The notes under the pieces were generated by a model that was not told where the DNA came from, did no database searches, and saw only the letters and a program-made list of their open reading frames with translations. Below, one piece after another: positions 23,801 through 34,688 of a stretch of DNA of 64,000 nt. Both the position numbers and the translations under genes were made by a program. How positions within the stretch are numbered: the first letter of the stretch is position 1; every line of letters begins with the position of its first letter. This DNA comes from Paraphysomonas bandaiensis (lineage: Eukaryota > Chrysophyceae): the NCBI GenBank assembly GCA_965644295.1, contig CBFFRP010000133.1, positions 62,001-126,000 of the forward strand. Direction: 5' to 3'.

Positions 23801-26427
23801 CTTTTATCTGCCTCATTGGGTTGATCTGATGGAGCCGACATGGTGCTCGTGAAGGAGAAGTCCTGTACGAAATGACGTTTAGAACTGAATCTCATCTTCT
23901 GCTGTTGGTGGCGAAGGTTCTATATAAAGTATATATCAGCCCTATATGCACAATAGTGATTCAATGTACCTCAGCACTGGAGCTTCCAGACGGAGGTGGG
24001 GATGTAGATATCAAGAGCTCCAATGGAGGCGAGGCCGGTGGGCGGGGGGGGATGTCAGGGCTATCTGGGAGTGACTGACGCGGCGTGTGTTCTAACGATG
24101 AGACACTATCCACGGCTAGTAAGCGTTCGGGAGTTGCACCAGAGGGTGCGCTGGAAGGAATGTGCAGATCTGTACTGAGAGACATGTCCACTTCTAAGAC
24201 GGGAGGCTTGTTTCCAGCATCACCAGTGATAGCACTGCTGGTTTCATAGCTGTCCTCATCACCAGCAATACTTCTTTCTGAGGAGGAATATGAAAATCCT
24301 TTAAGTGAGTTGGATTTACTGAGGCCGGAAGATGATGTTTTTCTGTCTGTGTCTTCAGAAGTGCTTATACTTGGCGATGAGACTTCCATGAGAAGCCTTT
24401 CAGCAGTATTCATTAACTCCCTGGCGTTTTCTTCAGAGTCTGTGGAGATCATAGATTCGTGTGGAACTGGCACCGGAGGGGTGGCTCGTGGTGGTGTCAA
24501 CGAAGGGACGTACTGAACATACCGACTCGGGTCCACCCTGTATCAACAAATAAATAAAATCGTTCATAATTCTATACTACTCCTATATATAAACTAGATA
24601 CACATATTAAATGCATGAGAAGATAATGCATGAGAAAGATGATGAGCGTTAAAGTAGAAAATATTGTATTAATACATGCTGCAATGAATCATACCGCAGT
24701 GAGTCATCTGACTGATCCATAACCTCAGCTGTGGCGACCTCTTTCTGACTGTCATCCGTTAGGTCTATACGACTGAACATACCTTCCACAGCTTCCGAGC
24801 TTCTCACAGAGGTACAAGAGCTTAGTAAGGAGGAGTCATTCTGCAAAGCATCCACATCATCGTCAATAGAATGAGAGATGTCACATTCTTCATCGCGGTG
24901 GAGATGTGAAAACCCTTCACTGGCATGGTGTGATGAACCATCTGTTCTCGGTTGGTCAAGGTGGGAGGAATCCCCATCGTTTACTTCGGTCTTTTCAATA
25001 GAACTCTCCTGTATATTTTGATGGTATGAGTGAAAGAGCTCGTCCAAACTATCTACGGTTGATATAGATGTGTCCACACCACTTGCTTCCGCTTCATGAA
25101 TCTCTTCAGTCGGCGAGCTGGGTAAAGTAGGAGACGGCTTCTCTCTGTGAGGGTAGTCAGTGTCAAAGGTAGAACGGTATAAGTCTTCTGCAGCCGCTAC
25201 AGCCGCTGTAGATTGTCTCAGATCCATCTGGCTGGATTCAAAATCTTCTTCATTACAGAATTCCTGGCCATACATGGTTTCTCCAGCTTCCCACATCAGT
25301 CCGGAGGGTACTTTGTTTGCGGTACCTTTAGTCGTCCGCGATTGCTGATCTCTGCGACTATTATCGTCATGCCACTCTAAACCTGGGGTAATGCCCCCTG
25401 CACTGCGGGGTCCAAATCGAACCTTTTTCCTTCCAAGAGCATCAGCGAATTCTTTCTCGAAGGCCACTTTAACCGCTTTATCAATTTGTTTCTCTCCAAG
25501 TTTAGTCCGTCCTTGGGATTGCAATCGCTCCAATGCTTGCTCTGCAGAACGCACACGTTCAGTGCGATCTCCAGATTTATCTACAGCTTCCAGGATATTG
25601 AAGGCATCTCCAATACCTGTGAGATCTTGCTTCTCTTTTTCTCTCTTACGGGCGACATTGTAGCGTTGCTTGGAACGCCATTTCTGTTTCAACTCAGCGA
25701 GCATACGAGCACGTATCGTGCGCGCTGTTCTAAAGTACTCTTCTTCCGAGGAATTGGTGACAACGCCAGGGTCGCGAGATGGGTCTGACCCATGACGAAC
25801 CACTCGTGCATGAACATATACTCCACCACGCTCTTGAACCGATACCGCGCTTTGCAAAACCGTGTTTTGTTGATGCTCTTTGGCTGCACCATGGAGGGCA
25901 CGGCGTTTCAAGCTGCGCGAAATTAGCGCCTGGCGAGCCTGTCTGCTCTCCAAATTTAATCGTGCAGTCTCTCTGTCCATAAGACCTTGCTCAGATCGTA
26001 CTTTGAAGTGGTGCTCGGCGTGGGTCTTGGCCCGAGAATTGAACGCAATTTGTTTCCGTCGAACCTCGAGGGCAACACGCTCTCGCTCAATTTGCCTGGA
26101 CAAATATACCTCCTGTTTGCGCTCTTTCTTCGCATCCATGTGTTTAATATCATGATCATGATCCACAGCCAACCTGTGGGCCTCACCAGTGGCGAGAAGG
26201 TTACTGCAAGTTGTCCCCTGTAGAGTATGTAATGCGCTGAGCTTCTTACGGGTCTTATTCTCCTGACAACTCTCAATTTTTCGTTGTTTTCTCATCTCTT
26301 TCAACTTATTATACGACTCACAGCGTGTCTGTGCAAGGAGCTTCTCTTGTTTCCTCACAGCTTTTAATCTTTCCATTTTTATTTGCTGTATAGCTGATTG
26401 TGTGGCATAATACTCTGTCTGAGGCAT
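20869..26427 (-). CDS. Large CEP295-like centriolar/centrosomal protein, Ser-rich C-terminal half
   Basis: Exons 26427-24695, 24537-23970, 23901-23451 and 23351-20869 join in frame to 1744 residues. The first 250 residues are a long charged helix. Segments such as RLKAVRKQEKLLAQ, GEAHRLAVDHD and RQIERERVALEVRRKQ resemble the N-terminus of CEP295/Ana1, which has a similar helix with a G(E)GHR motif; this match is my own reading and not certain. CEP295 drives centriole-to-centrosome conversion. The remaining about 1300 residues are Ser/Thr/Glu-rich and probably disordered, with recurring short motifs SLxELL or SLDDLL (for example SLEELLKSP, SLAELLDSSP, SLDDLLGLSP). Two about 60-residue segments around FHNVSDYISGWPSMSP and LHDVSDYLSGWPSTSP are clear internal duplicates. 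I chose the ATG of MPQTEYYATQ because no ATG lies in frame further upstream. Confidence 0.7.
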
Positions 26428-26955
26428 CACTGCACTTATGGACCTCTCCACACACTCAAGAATATACGAACTATACAGTTGGGATGTGTGGTAAACACCC
26501 AATGAATGTATGTGAGGTATGGAGGGCGATATGTGAATAATTGAGAGGAATCTTAACTCCAGTGTGTGTGTATGTGCTGTGTGTGTATATTCTCATACTT
26601 TTGAATTTAAATACGAGATGACGTAACCCGTGTGTTGTCTTGTGTAACCGGGTGAATACGTCAGTAACCCGTAAAAATCATGCTGTGCCCATTGTTACTT
26701 CTATAGATCGTTGCCTTCAACAGCCTTCCATTTGCCTTGTCGATTAGTAATAAAATCCATATTTTTTTACTCCAGCCGGTGCATAAAATCCCTTGTATAA
26801 TATCAAATCAGTAGTTTTTAGGCTTATCGAAGGGACCCTAAAAATTTCATCCTTCTGTATATATATCTGGATATATACTTCACTAATTATCATTGATATA
26901 TTCAATGAATTGACCCCTAGAGCAAGGGATCGGTGGTGAGGAAGGTACAGATATC
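26428..26955. promoter_or_regulatory. Bidirectional promoter region of CEP295-like and myosin-TRIM genes
   Basis: A 528-bp spacer between divergent start codons. It contains CACGTC/GTAACCCG repeats: GTAACCCG occurs at about 26624 and 26660, with the related GTAACCGG at about 26645. No TATA box stands out; TATATATAT occurs near 26860. Confidence 0.4.
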
Positions 26956-29900
26956 ATGGCGTGGCAGACATCTTTTTCTGAGGGCGAATTGTATTATTTT
27001 AACACCACTACAGGAGAAGTAACGCACGAGTGTCCTGATGAGCTAATTGATGAAGATGGAGCATATCAATGGGCCAGTCACGAAGAAGATGTGTTTGTTC
27101 CTTGTAAAATTATTGAAATCGACGGTGATCGTGCCTATATTGAAATTCAGGGTGGAAAAACACTGCATGTGAACTCCTCCGCTCTGACTAATCAATCTAT
27201 ACCCAGCATGCAATCGCTATTAACTTTTCCGCACGATTTATTGGAGATGGACATAATCAATGAACCTTCTGTCTTGTATACTCTTAGGAATCGCTTCATG
27301 AAAGATGAAGTGTACACCTCTGTGGGAGATATTTTAGTTGTAGTAAATCCTTTCAAGACCCTCTCGACTCCTCCTTATGAAGAGTACTTGCAGACCAGTC
27401 GCTCTGAAATTCAGAAATTACGTCCTCATCCTTTCTTGACGGCTTCCAATGCGTATAATCTTATGAAGTCGACCAATGTAAACCAAACAATACTCATTGG
27501 AGGCGAATCCGGCTCCGGCAAGACGGAGACAACTAAAACGTGTCTGCGGTTCCTCTCATTGGCTGCAGGATCCTCGCAAAATGCCGATGTTGAAGGACGC
27601 ATTATGGCCGCTAATCCTATTCTAGAGGCGTTTGGAAATGCGAAGACTATTCGAAACGATAATTCAAGCAGGTTTGGAAAGTTTCTCGAACTATATTATT
27701 CCTCAGATGGAAGTATACATTCGTGCACTACCACGAACTACTTGCTGGAAAAATGTCGGGTCCACCGACAGAGTACAGGAGAAAGATCATTCCACATATT
27801 CTATCAGCTGTGTGAGGCTGCCCATTGGGCTGAAACCAGTATCGAAAGTGGACAATCTGTACTGGGTGATGATGAGTTCAGGAATTCTCTTCAGCTTCAA
27901 CCTATTGAATATTTTAGTTTTCTTTCTCAAAGTGGGTGCACTCATATCCCTGGCGTTATCGACCGCTTAGAATTTCTCTCCACTGAAAGTGCAGCTCGGA
28001 CACTGGGATTTCGTGAAAGTGATATATGTGAATTGTTCTCCCTTTGCGCAGCTGTTTTGCATTTAGGAAATTTGAGAGTCAGTGAAAGAGCATCTGATGA
28101 TGGCACCGATGGCTGTGTCATTGATGAACTAGATGAAACGTCGAAGTCTTCCCTATATGTAGCATCCTCAATACTAGGTGTATCAACAGAGCAGCTGTGT
28201 ACTGCTTTATGCAGTCGCTCGCTATTTATTCGAGGGGAGCGGACTGTGTCTGGCCTGTCCGCACAACAGGCCCTTGAATTCAGAGATGTGTTATGCAAAT
28301 ACCTGTATAGCGACGCGTTCGATTGGATAGTTCGAAGCGTAAATGTGACGTTTGAATCCGGTGGTTCTGTAGGGCAATCAGAGCAAAATTTATTTATAGG
28401 CATTCTGGACATATTTGGATTTGAAATATTTGACGTGAACTCTTTCGAACAGGTTAGAAAGCATTTGCTATTTCATTTATTTTTAAATTCTGGATACTAT
28501 TACCATTCTTTTACTTTGACTAACTATATATGAATATCCAGTTATGCATCAATTATGCCAACGAAAAGCTGCAACAGTTCTTCAACCGTCGTGTATTTAA
28601 AACTGAGGAGGCCCTGTATATTAACGAAGGCATTCCGCTTGATGGCTTCGAGTTTGTGGATAACCAGGTCGGTATTTTATCTGACATGAAGTGTATATGC
28701 TCTCAAAAAAGTGCCATGAGAGCGCATAGGAATACGAGTGCATGTGTGGTATTGACATCGTAGATCTTGTTTGGCATGCTCATGTGCGGTCAATAGGATG
28801 TGTTAGATTTGATAGAGTCAAAGCCAAGTGGAATTTTGTCTATTATCGACGATGAAGTTAGTATTCCTAGAGCAAATGACGTGACACTCCTTCGGAAACT
28901 TTATCAAGCCCATGGCGAATCCGGTGCTGAAAGGTCTACCGCTTCTGCGCGCTTCTTGAGCTCTGCATCGGCATCTGCCAATGACAGCTTTGTGATTTCG
29001 CACTATGCTGGCAGGTACAGTGCAGAAGATGATAGATATGTATAATACACATTTCCACTGCTGTGCTGCCGTTATTATAGAGTATTCTATATGATAGAAT
29101 AAAAAGGTGCTGCATTAGTTTCTGTGATTTGTGTTACAGTCGTGTACCGAATATTGCTATTATTTAATCATATCTTACTGAAAAATGTACAGCGTGGAGT
29201 ATCGGATTGACGGATTTCTGGATACCAGTAGGGACAAGCTAAATGATGACTTACGTGAATTTCTAGAGAAATGTACCTCAAAGCTGACACTGTTGAATGA
29301 CGCTTTTCTGAAGAACAGCTCCTCAAACATTACTCGTGCATCTTCTAAAGTGCAAACGCTGGGTAAGAAGTTTCGAATACAGTTAGAGCAGCTTCTTGGC
29401 ACCTTATCATCTACTACTACCCACTATATTAAGTGTATAAAACCCAATTGTCTGAAGGCCCCAAATTGTTTTCAGGGTACAACTTCGTTTAGCCAGTTAA
29501 AGGCATCGGGGGTATTTGAGGCTGTGGCGATTAGAAAACGGGGACTGACATTTCGTATGTCACATGAAATGTTCATCCGTGAGTACGGACCACTCCGTCG
29601 AGATTTCATCTGTGACAGTAGACGGAATAAGAAAGCTCGGTGTGAAGCGTTAGTTGGCTATTTGCAGTCACTCCCGAACGGCGAATTTGCGAAAGGATTT
29701 TTTATTGGGAAAACCCTTGTATTTTGGAGATATGATCAACAGAAACGTATATCAGACCTCATGTACCGGCTTAATCTTCTATGTTCTGTGCGCTTACAGA
29801 GTGTTATCAGGGGTTTTTGTTGCAGGCAAACGTATGCGCGAATGCTATCAGCTGTGTCCTGTGCGAGAAATGTTCTTGTGTTGCCAGACGTAGAATCCTC

Positions 29901-32181
29901 ACTCAATAGCATAGACCATGCTATCGATTTGTTAAGTAAATTTAAGTACAGACATTACCAATTGCTTCTGGTCAAGAAAGAAAGAATACTTGAGGTCAGG
30001 CGACTGACTGTTGCTCTTGAGGAAATGCAGCACATACCACTGCGTGATATTGATGAAAAGTGGATAGATAGTGCAAAAGCTGCAATGAAGATAGGCGTGA
30101 CAGGACCTGCAGCAGAGAAGGTTTTTGCGATGTATAAACTTGGTTCGGAAAAAGTAGAATGTATGCAGCGCCTGAAAAGTGTAATATCTTCCCCTACTTA
30201 TGATACCGAAGAAATTGAGAGTGTGCTGAGAGATTTGGGAAAGCTCAAACAATCTCTGGGATATGACTTTTGTGTGGAAGAGGAGGGCATCTGCAGAGAT
30301 ATTATGATATCTTTGCAAGGTACTAACGGCACCTATACTCCTGTCTATGATGGGGGTCGAATAGCTACTGCAGAAGTCGAAGGGAGGAATGTTTCCGTAC
30401 GTGACACACCAGCAGTTGCTTCATTACGCGACAGTTGTATTGTATGCAATGAAGTATTCGAGTACCCACCCCGCGCGCGCACGCCGAGAATGCTGTCTTG
30501 TCTACATTGTTGTTGTGCAAGGTGTCTTAATGACATACGGGATAGGTTGAAAGCGGGGATTACATGTCCTGTTCCCGGATGCCAAGCCTTTACAAAGTGT
30601 GCTTCCGTCACTGCTCTGAAAGTGAATACCCGCGTTCTGTCTCTACTTCCTCCACTGTGCGATAACTGTGAAGAGGAAGCCGCTACTCTGAAATGTCTCC
30701 ATTGTGCCACAGATTGTGCTAGACTCTGTCCGTCATGTTCGGATAAGCATCAGAAGATAAAAGCTTTTAGGAACCACCGAATGGTGAAGTTGCAGAACCT
30801 CAAACTCAGTTCGCTAGATACGGATGCGTCGAATTGCGTGAGACATCCTTCTAAGAAGTTAAATGCGTACTGCACGAACTGTGAAACTGTAGTTTGCTTA
30901 TCGTGTGCAGTTTTTGATCATCCCGATCACACCGTACTTCCCAGTTCAACGGCAGGGGGAAAAGAGCGAGATATAATTGCTTCCATGTGGACAGATTTAA
31001 AATCAGATATATCTGCTCTTAAAAATATTCACATGGAACTGAGCTCCACTCAACCGGCACTACAAGACCAACGCCGGATTATGCGTGAAATGACTTCAGT
31101 TGTTTTCAACTCAATCGAGTCACTGGTACGGAGTCGACATGCAGACCTTCTTTCTTCCCTGGAAGTGCTGTATTCGAAGAAACGCAGAGCATTAGTTGAC
31201 CAAATTGAAGCATTGACTTTCGAACTAGAATGTCATAACAGCGCGATATCGACTTGTAGTCAGATATGTGAAACTGGTAGTGCGACGGAGGTCTTGCAGA
31301 TGGTTCCCAATATGCGTAGTCATCTGACCGATTTGTTGGGCACGCCTCTCAGTACAAGTAATGTGGTCGATAGTGATCTTGCCTTTTCACCTGGACCTAA
31401 GGAGGAGGTACAAAATCTCATATCGTCTGTTGGTTTGTGCCGTGGCACACCCCAGTGTCCGGACCCAATGAAGTGCTCCCTAGAAGTTGTTCAATGCGGT
31501 CTGTTCTGTTCATCGTGGAGGTGTCTTCTGCTCTTGACTCTTCGGAATAACCAAGGCGAGAAATTAGGCAAAGGTGGGCAGCCAGTCGCATTTGAAGCCT
31601 ACTCCAACCTACCTCCATCTGTGCCTGTGGATGAAGTCCCTAATGTACCAAATGATAGTGACTCAAGCGTACGACCTACCACTGTACGAAAATACGTGTT
31701 GCCAAATTCTGATACAGGAGCTGCTTCTCAAACCAGTGAATCTACAACGGTTCCACTGGTCTCGCGGCGTACTACGACAAGAAGTAACGACCCTGTGTCT
31801 CATCGAAATAGCAAGAGTCCGTTCACCACAAGCGTAACGGACAACCATGATGGAACATACTTTTTGCTGCTGTCGTATTGCCCGTCTGAAGGCAGGGTCC
31901 CTGACATGTGTAGTCAGCCAGAACCAGAGGCTTATGTGACTGTGAAGCTCTTCGGACAGTCTGTGCGGGGTAGCCCATTGACACTCAACCCATATGCAAG
32001 CGGCGACATTGATGTGGCCACATTTGATGGTCATCTTCCGAGTAGTGTGGGGACGAATGACAACCGCGGGGTTAGTAGAAGCGTGTCTGATGACAATATC
32101 AGTCAAATGACCTTCGAAACTTCGAATTCTGGGAGAACTGTTGAGAGTTTCTTCAAGTACATCACGGGAGGTCTGATTTAG
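26956..32181 (+). CDS. Myosin motor fused to a TRIM module (WW-like, motor, IQ, RING, two B-boxes, coiled coil, filamin repeat)
   Basis: Exons 26956-28452, 28542-28667, 28797-29014 and 29193-32181 join in frame to 1609 residues. Residues 3-30 resemble a WW domain (W, then [18 protein letters not shown]) whose second Trp is His. The motor follows, with P-loop GESGSGKT (Lys189), switch [10 protein letters not shown] (234-242), switch II DIFGFE (485-490), and actin-binding [14 protein letters not shown] single IQ motif ([19 protein letters not shown]) lies near 811-833. Then come a RING finger (C1029, C1032, C1050, H1052, C1055, C1058, C1072, C1077), B-box 1 (about 1103-1145), B-box 2 (about 1162-1200), a BBC-type coiled coil (about 1205-1330) and a filamin repeat (about 1378-1545; DNHDGTY, GSPL). 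All parts after residue 613 are in one uninterrupted exon, so the fusion is not an assembly or splicing guess. It is likely an actin motor with ubiquitin-ligase activity. Confidence 0.92.
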
Positions 32182-32460
32182 ATGTTTTTGTATTGTAGTA
32201 TTACTCCCTGTTGTGTTAGTGTGTAATAGCGCTGTGTTGAGCGTATCAGCTCATATAGTTTAGGTTTTCGTTGTGGTCATTCTGATACTATTAATAGAAA
32301 ACTATGTTGGGCTTCATTTATAGGCTGCAGATAGGAAGCAGTAGTGTGGTGCAGGAATGATTCGTGGGAGTTGTATACAAATGTTTATGGTTTTAGATAA
32401 TATATAGTTTAGTGCAGTAGTATTACATGCAACATGGCGTGGTAAGCATTAACGGCCCAT

Positions 32461-32628
32461 TCATGGTAGTCCAGTTCCCGGCAAGTATAATGGTCTCTTA
32501 AATACTAGTCCTAAATAACAATCCACGATTCGTAACGACACATCATCATTATTTTCGCTCTCCACTAACACATCAGGGTCTTCTTGCAGGGCTTCGTGGA
32601 GGGTGTTAGCAACAACCCATACCATTTA
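32461..32628 (-). pseudogene. Short coding-like fragment
   Basis: The minus strand reads MVWVVANTLHEALQEDPDV and continues to NNDDVSLRIVDCYLGLVFKR, then PLYLPGTGLP and a stop. The part VSLRI...RPLYL resembles VSLLIMYDLNRESFRFIVRP of the truncated PH/SnoaL paralogue at 34.1-34.6 kb, so it is perhaps a remnant of the same local gene family. Function unknown. Confidence 0.3.
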
Positions 32629-33014
32629 ATTGGCTCGTAGGAATAGCAACGATTCTAGACGATATGGATTCATCTTTCTGCAGGTGTCATAATGTCATAT
32701 AATCAACTTTGCACGACTAAAGAGCCTCTAGGCATTGTATTTGTGCTTGAATAGAAAGCTAGCTGCGGTAGTTGAACTCGTAGGTACTAAGTCGAGCTCT
32801 CTTGGTGACCTCGGCACTGTCCAGAACACGCTGTGCGAAATCAGTTCCTTTACTTGTGTCGTTGATATTTTTGTTGCACCAACATGAATGGATGAATCCA
32901 GGTGCAGATGTCTAACTGCTCTTCCCTCATTGCCTGTCAACTCTCTTTCATATCGTTCCCTTGAATTTTAGCCTCTGCCTTCTCAAAATTTGCACTGGCA
33001 ACAATGGTTGTGTG

Positions 33015-33200
33015 TGAAGGTTATATTATTAGCAGTGTAGGCGTTAAAAATCTACACCAGAGAAGTAAGACTAGTCAAGCTGGATAGACTTCTAACTGTA
33101 ACTAACTAGTTCAAATTCTCATAACCTACTATTTAACGCTACAGAAGCTACTTGCGTCGCAGCAAGCACCAAGGTGCAACCACTTCCGTTCTTGTGTGTG
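33015..33200 (+). repeat. Interspersed repeat family A copy
   Basis: It starts at TTATTAGCAGTGTAGGCGTT and contains ACTATTTAACGCTACAGAAG and GCAAGCACCAAGGTGCAACC. Confidence 0.7.
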
Positions 33201-34121
33201 AGGGAGAAGCTCTCTGTGGACATTAGTCCGTGATGTACAGAAGGATCAGTCAGGAGGACGCCCCTTAGGATAGGGCTCATCGGGACTTTGTGGAGGAAGA
33301 TTCTGTATCAGTGAGTCCAGTGTTCTTAACCTGCTGAGATACATGGATGAGGGGGTACGATGGGGCTCCTGCGTGATTTGAATGGCTTTTGCTGCGAGTT
33401 GGGCCTGGGGCAGAGGAGTAGCTGACGGAGTCGGCATCGTGACGTCTCTTGCTGAGGCGGGGGTGGTGGAAGAGGAAGGCGACCGGAGGGGCGCGTAGCA
33501 GTAAGCGTAGAACTTGTGGCTTTTGCTGGGAGTTGCTCGATTTAAATCGTGTATTGCTGCATTTTGAGCGCGAGGTGGGGGGAAAATGCCGACTCCGCCA
33601 TGCACTGCTTCGTATGTTGCTTCGGTCTAGTGAGGAGTCGCTGTGACCCCTTCTGGATGACAACATTGTATAACGCCCACTACGACCTTGGTGAATTTGT
33701 TAAAGAAGTAATTGTTAATCTGTTAAAAGAAGTAATATCTTGTGAACTAGATCAGGGCCTGATAACTATTCATGATCCATTAAAGGGTGCCCAGTTCCCG
33801 GCAATTAAAATGCCATTAATATTTACAGCTTAGAGTCTTATGGATAAATAACAGCCGTCGATGGGTGTTTTCCTCCCGAGCTGTTAGGAAAATATTAACA
33901 ATCGATATCAATCACGCGATTCTTAAAGCAAAATACTTATTATATCGTTTCCAAAAGTGCAAATATAATAAGCTGGTTAATACATTTGAATTTATTAAAC
34001 AAACGCCAATAGACATACCAATTGTACTTGATTAGTATCACATGAAACAGACATAGATCGATTGCAGAATATAAATCCGCAAATGTAATGCAAACTTGAT
34101 AGCGGGTACCACGATTTCAAG

Positions 34122-34556
34122 TTAACAGAGCTGATCAGTCGCGCACATCCAGTCTATCGTGTGGTGGGTTGACAAAATTTTACCATTCTCAACAGTATGT
34201 ATGTCAATACTACTGATGGAGAATGACTTGTTCCCTGCCAAATCTGGTAAATGAAAGAAATCACCAACGGGTGATCCTGTAACAATGCATCTGACAACAA
34301 CCCTGTCGCCTTGGACAAGTACTTCCTCCACACTCCACCTGATATCCGGCACCATCCTCTGTAATCCTTGTACATACTCCTCAAATTCGCTCTTAGATAG
34401 AACAGTTTCACAAACACATATATAGTCCAAAGACAAAATGTCAACACGTTTACCCTCTAATTCGGCATTCGTGTTTAGAGGAGATGACACTGACAAATAC
34501 TCCAGGTATAACGGTCGTACTATGAACCTGAAGCTTTCCCTATTTAGGTCATACAT
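34122..34556 (-). pseudogene. SnoaL-like domain, partial copy of the neighbouring PH-SnoaL gene
   Basis: The frame is open and could start at the ATG of MYDLNRESFRF (about 34556), giving roughly 144 residues. It contains the SnoaL-like domain of the next gene (EFEEYVQGLQRMVPDIRWSV onward) but no PH domain. The stretch 34149-34390 is 99% identical to 34788-35029: I count two differences in 242 bp, both synonymous. Sequence on both sides is clearly more diverged. It may be a truncated pseudogene or a functional single-domain paralogue; the open frame argues that it could still be expressed. Confidence 0.6.
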
Positions 34557-34688
34557 AATTAGTAACGACACATTATTAAACAATCACACAATTAACTTTA
34601 TAGAAGCTGAACCCAAAGAATACAACAACACATTAGGTATTGACATCACCAGAGCTAGAGCATATAGAACATAAGGAACAGGCAATTC

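Larger units (their letters stand above)
32182..34121. other. Intergenic region with family A copy and decayed coding scraps
   Basis: A family A copy (33015-33200), a GC-rich island (about 33240-33660) and short coding-like scraps (32461-32628, 33664-33832) are present. The GC-rich island is open in two minus-strand frames; one gives a Pro/Ser-rich 119-residue ORF ending in LPPQSPDEPYPKGRPPD, not recognised. Confidence 0.45.

Noticed and set aside
26428-26502. Extension of the CEP295-like frame upstream of the ATG at 26427
   Set aside because: The frame is open but has no in-frame ATG; its apparent first codon is TTG.
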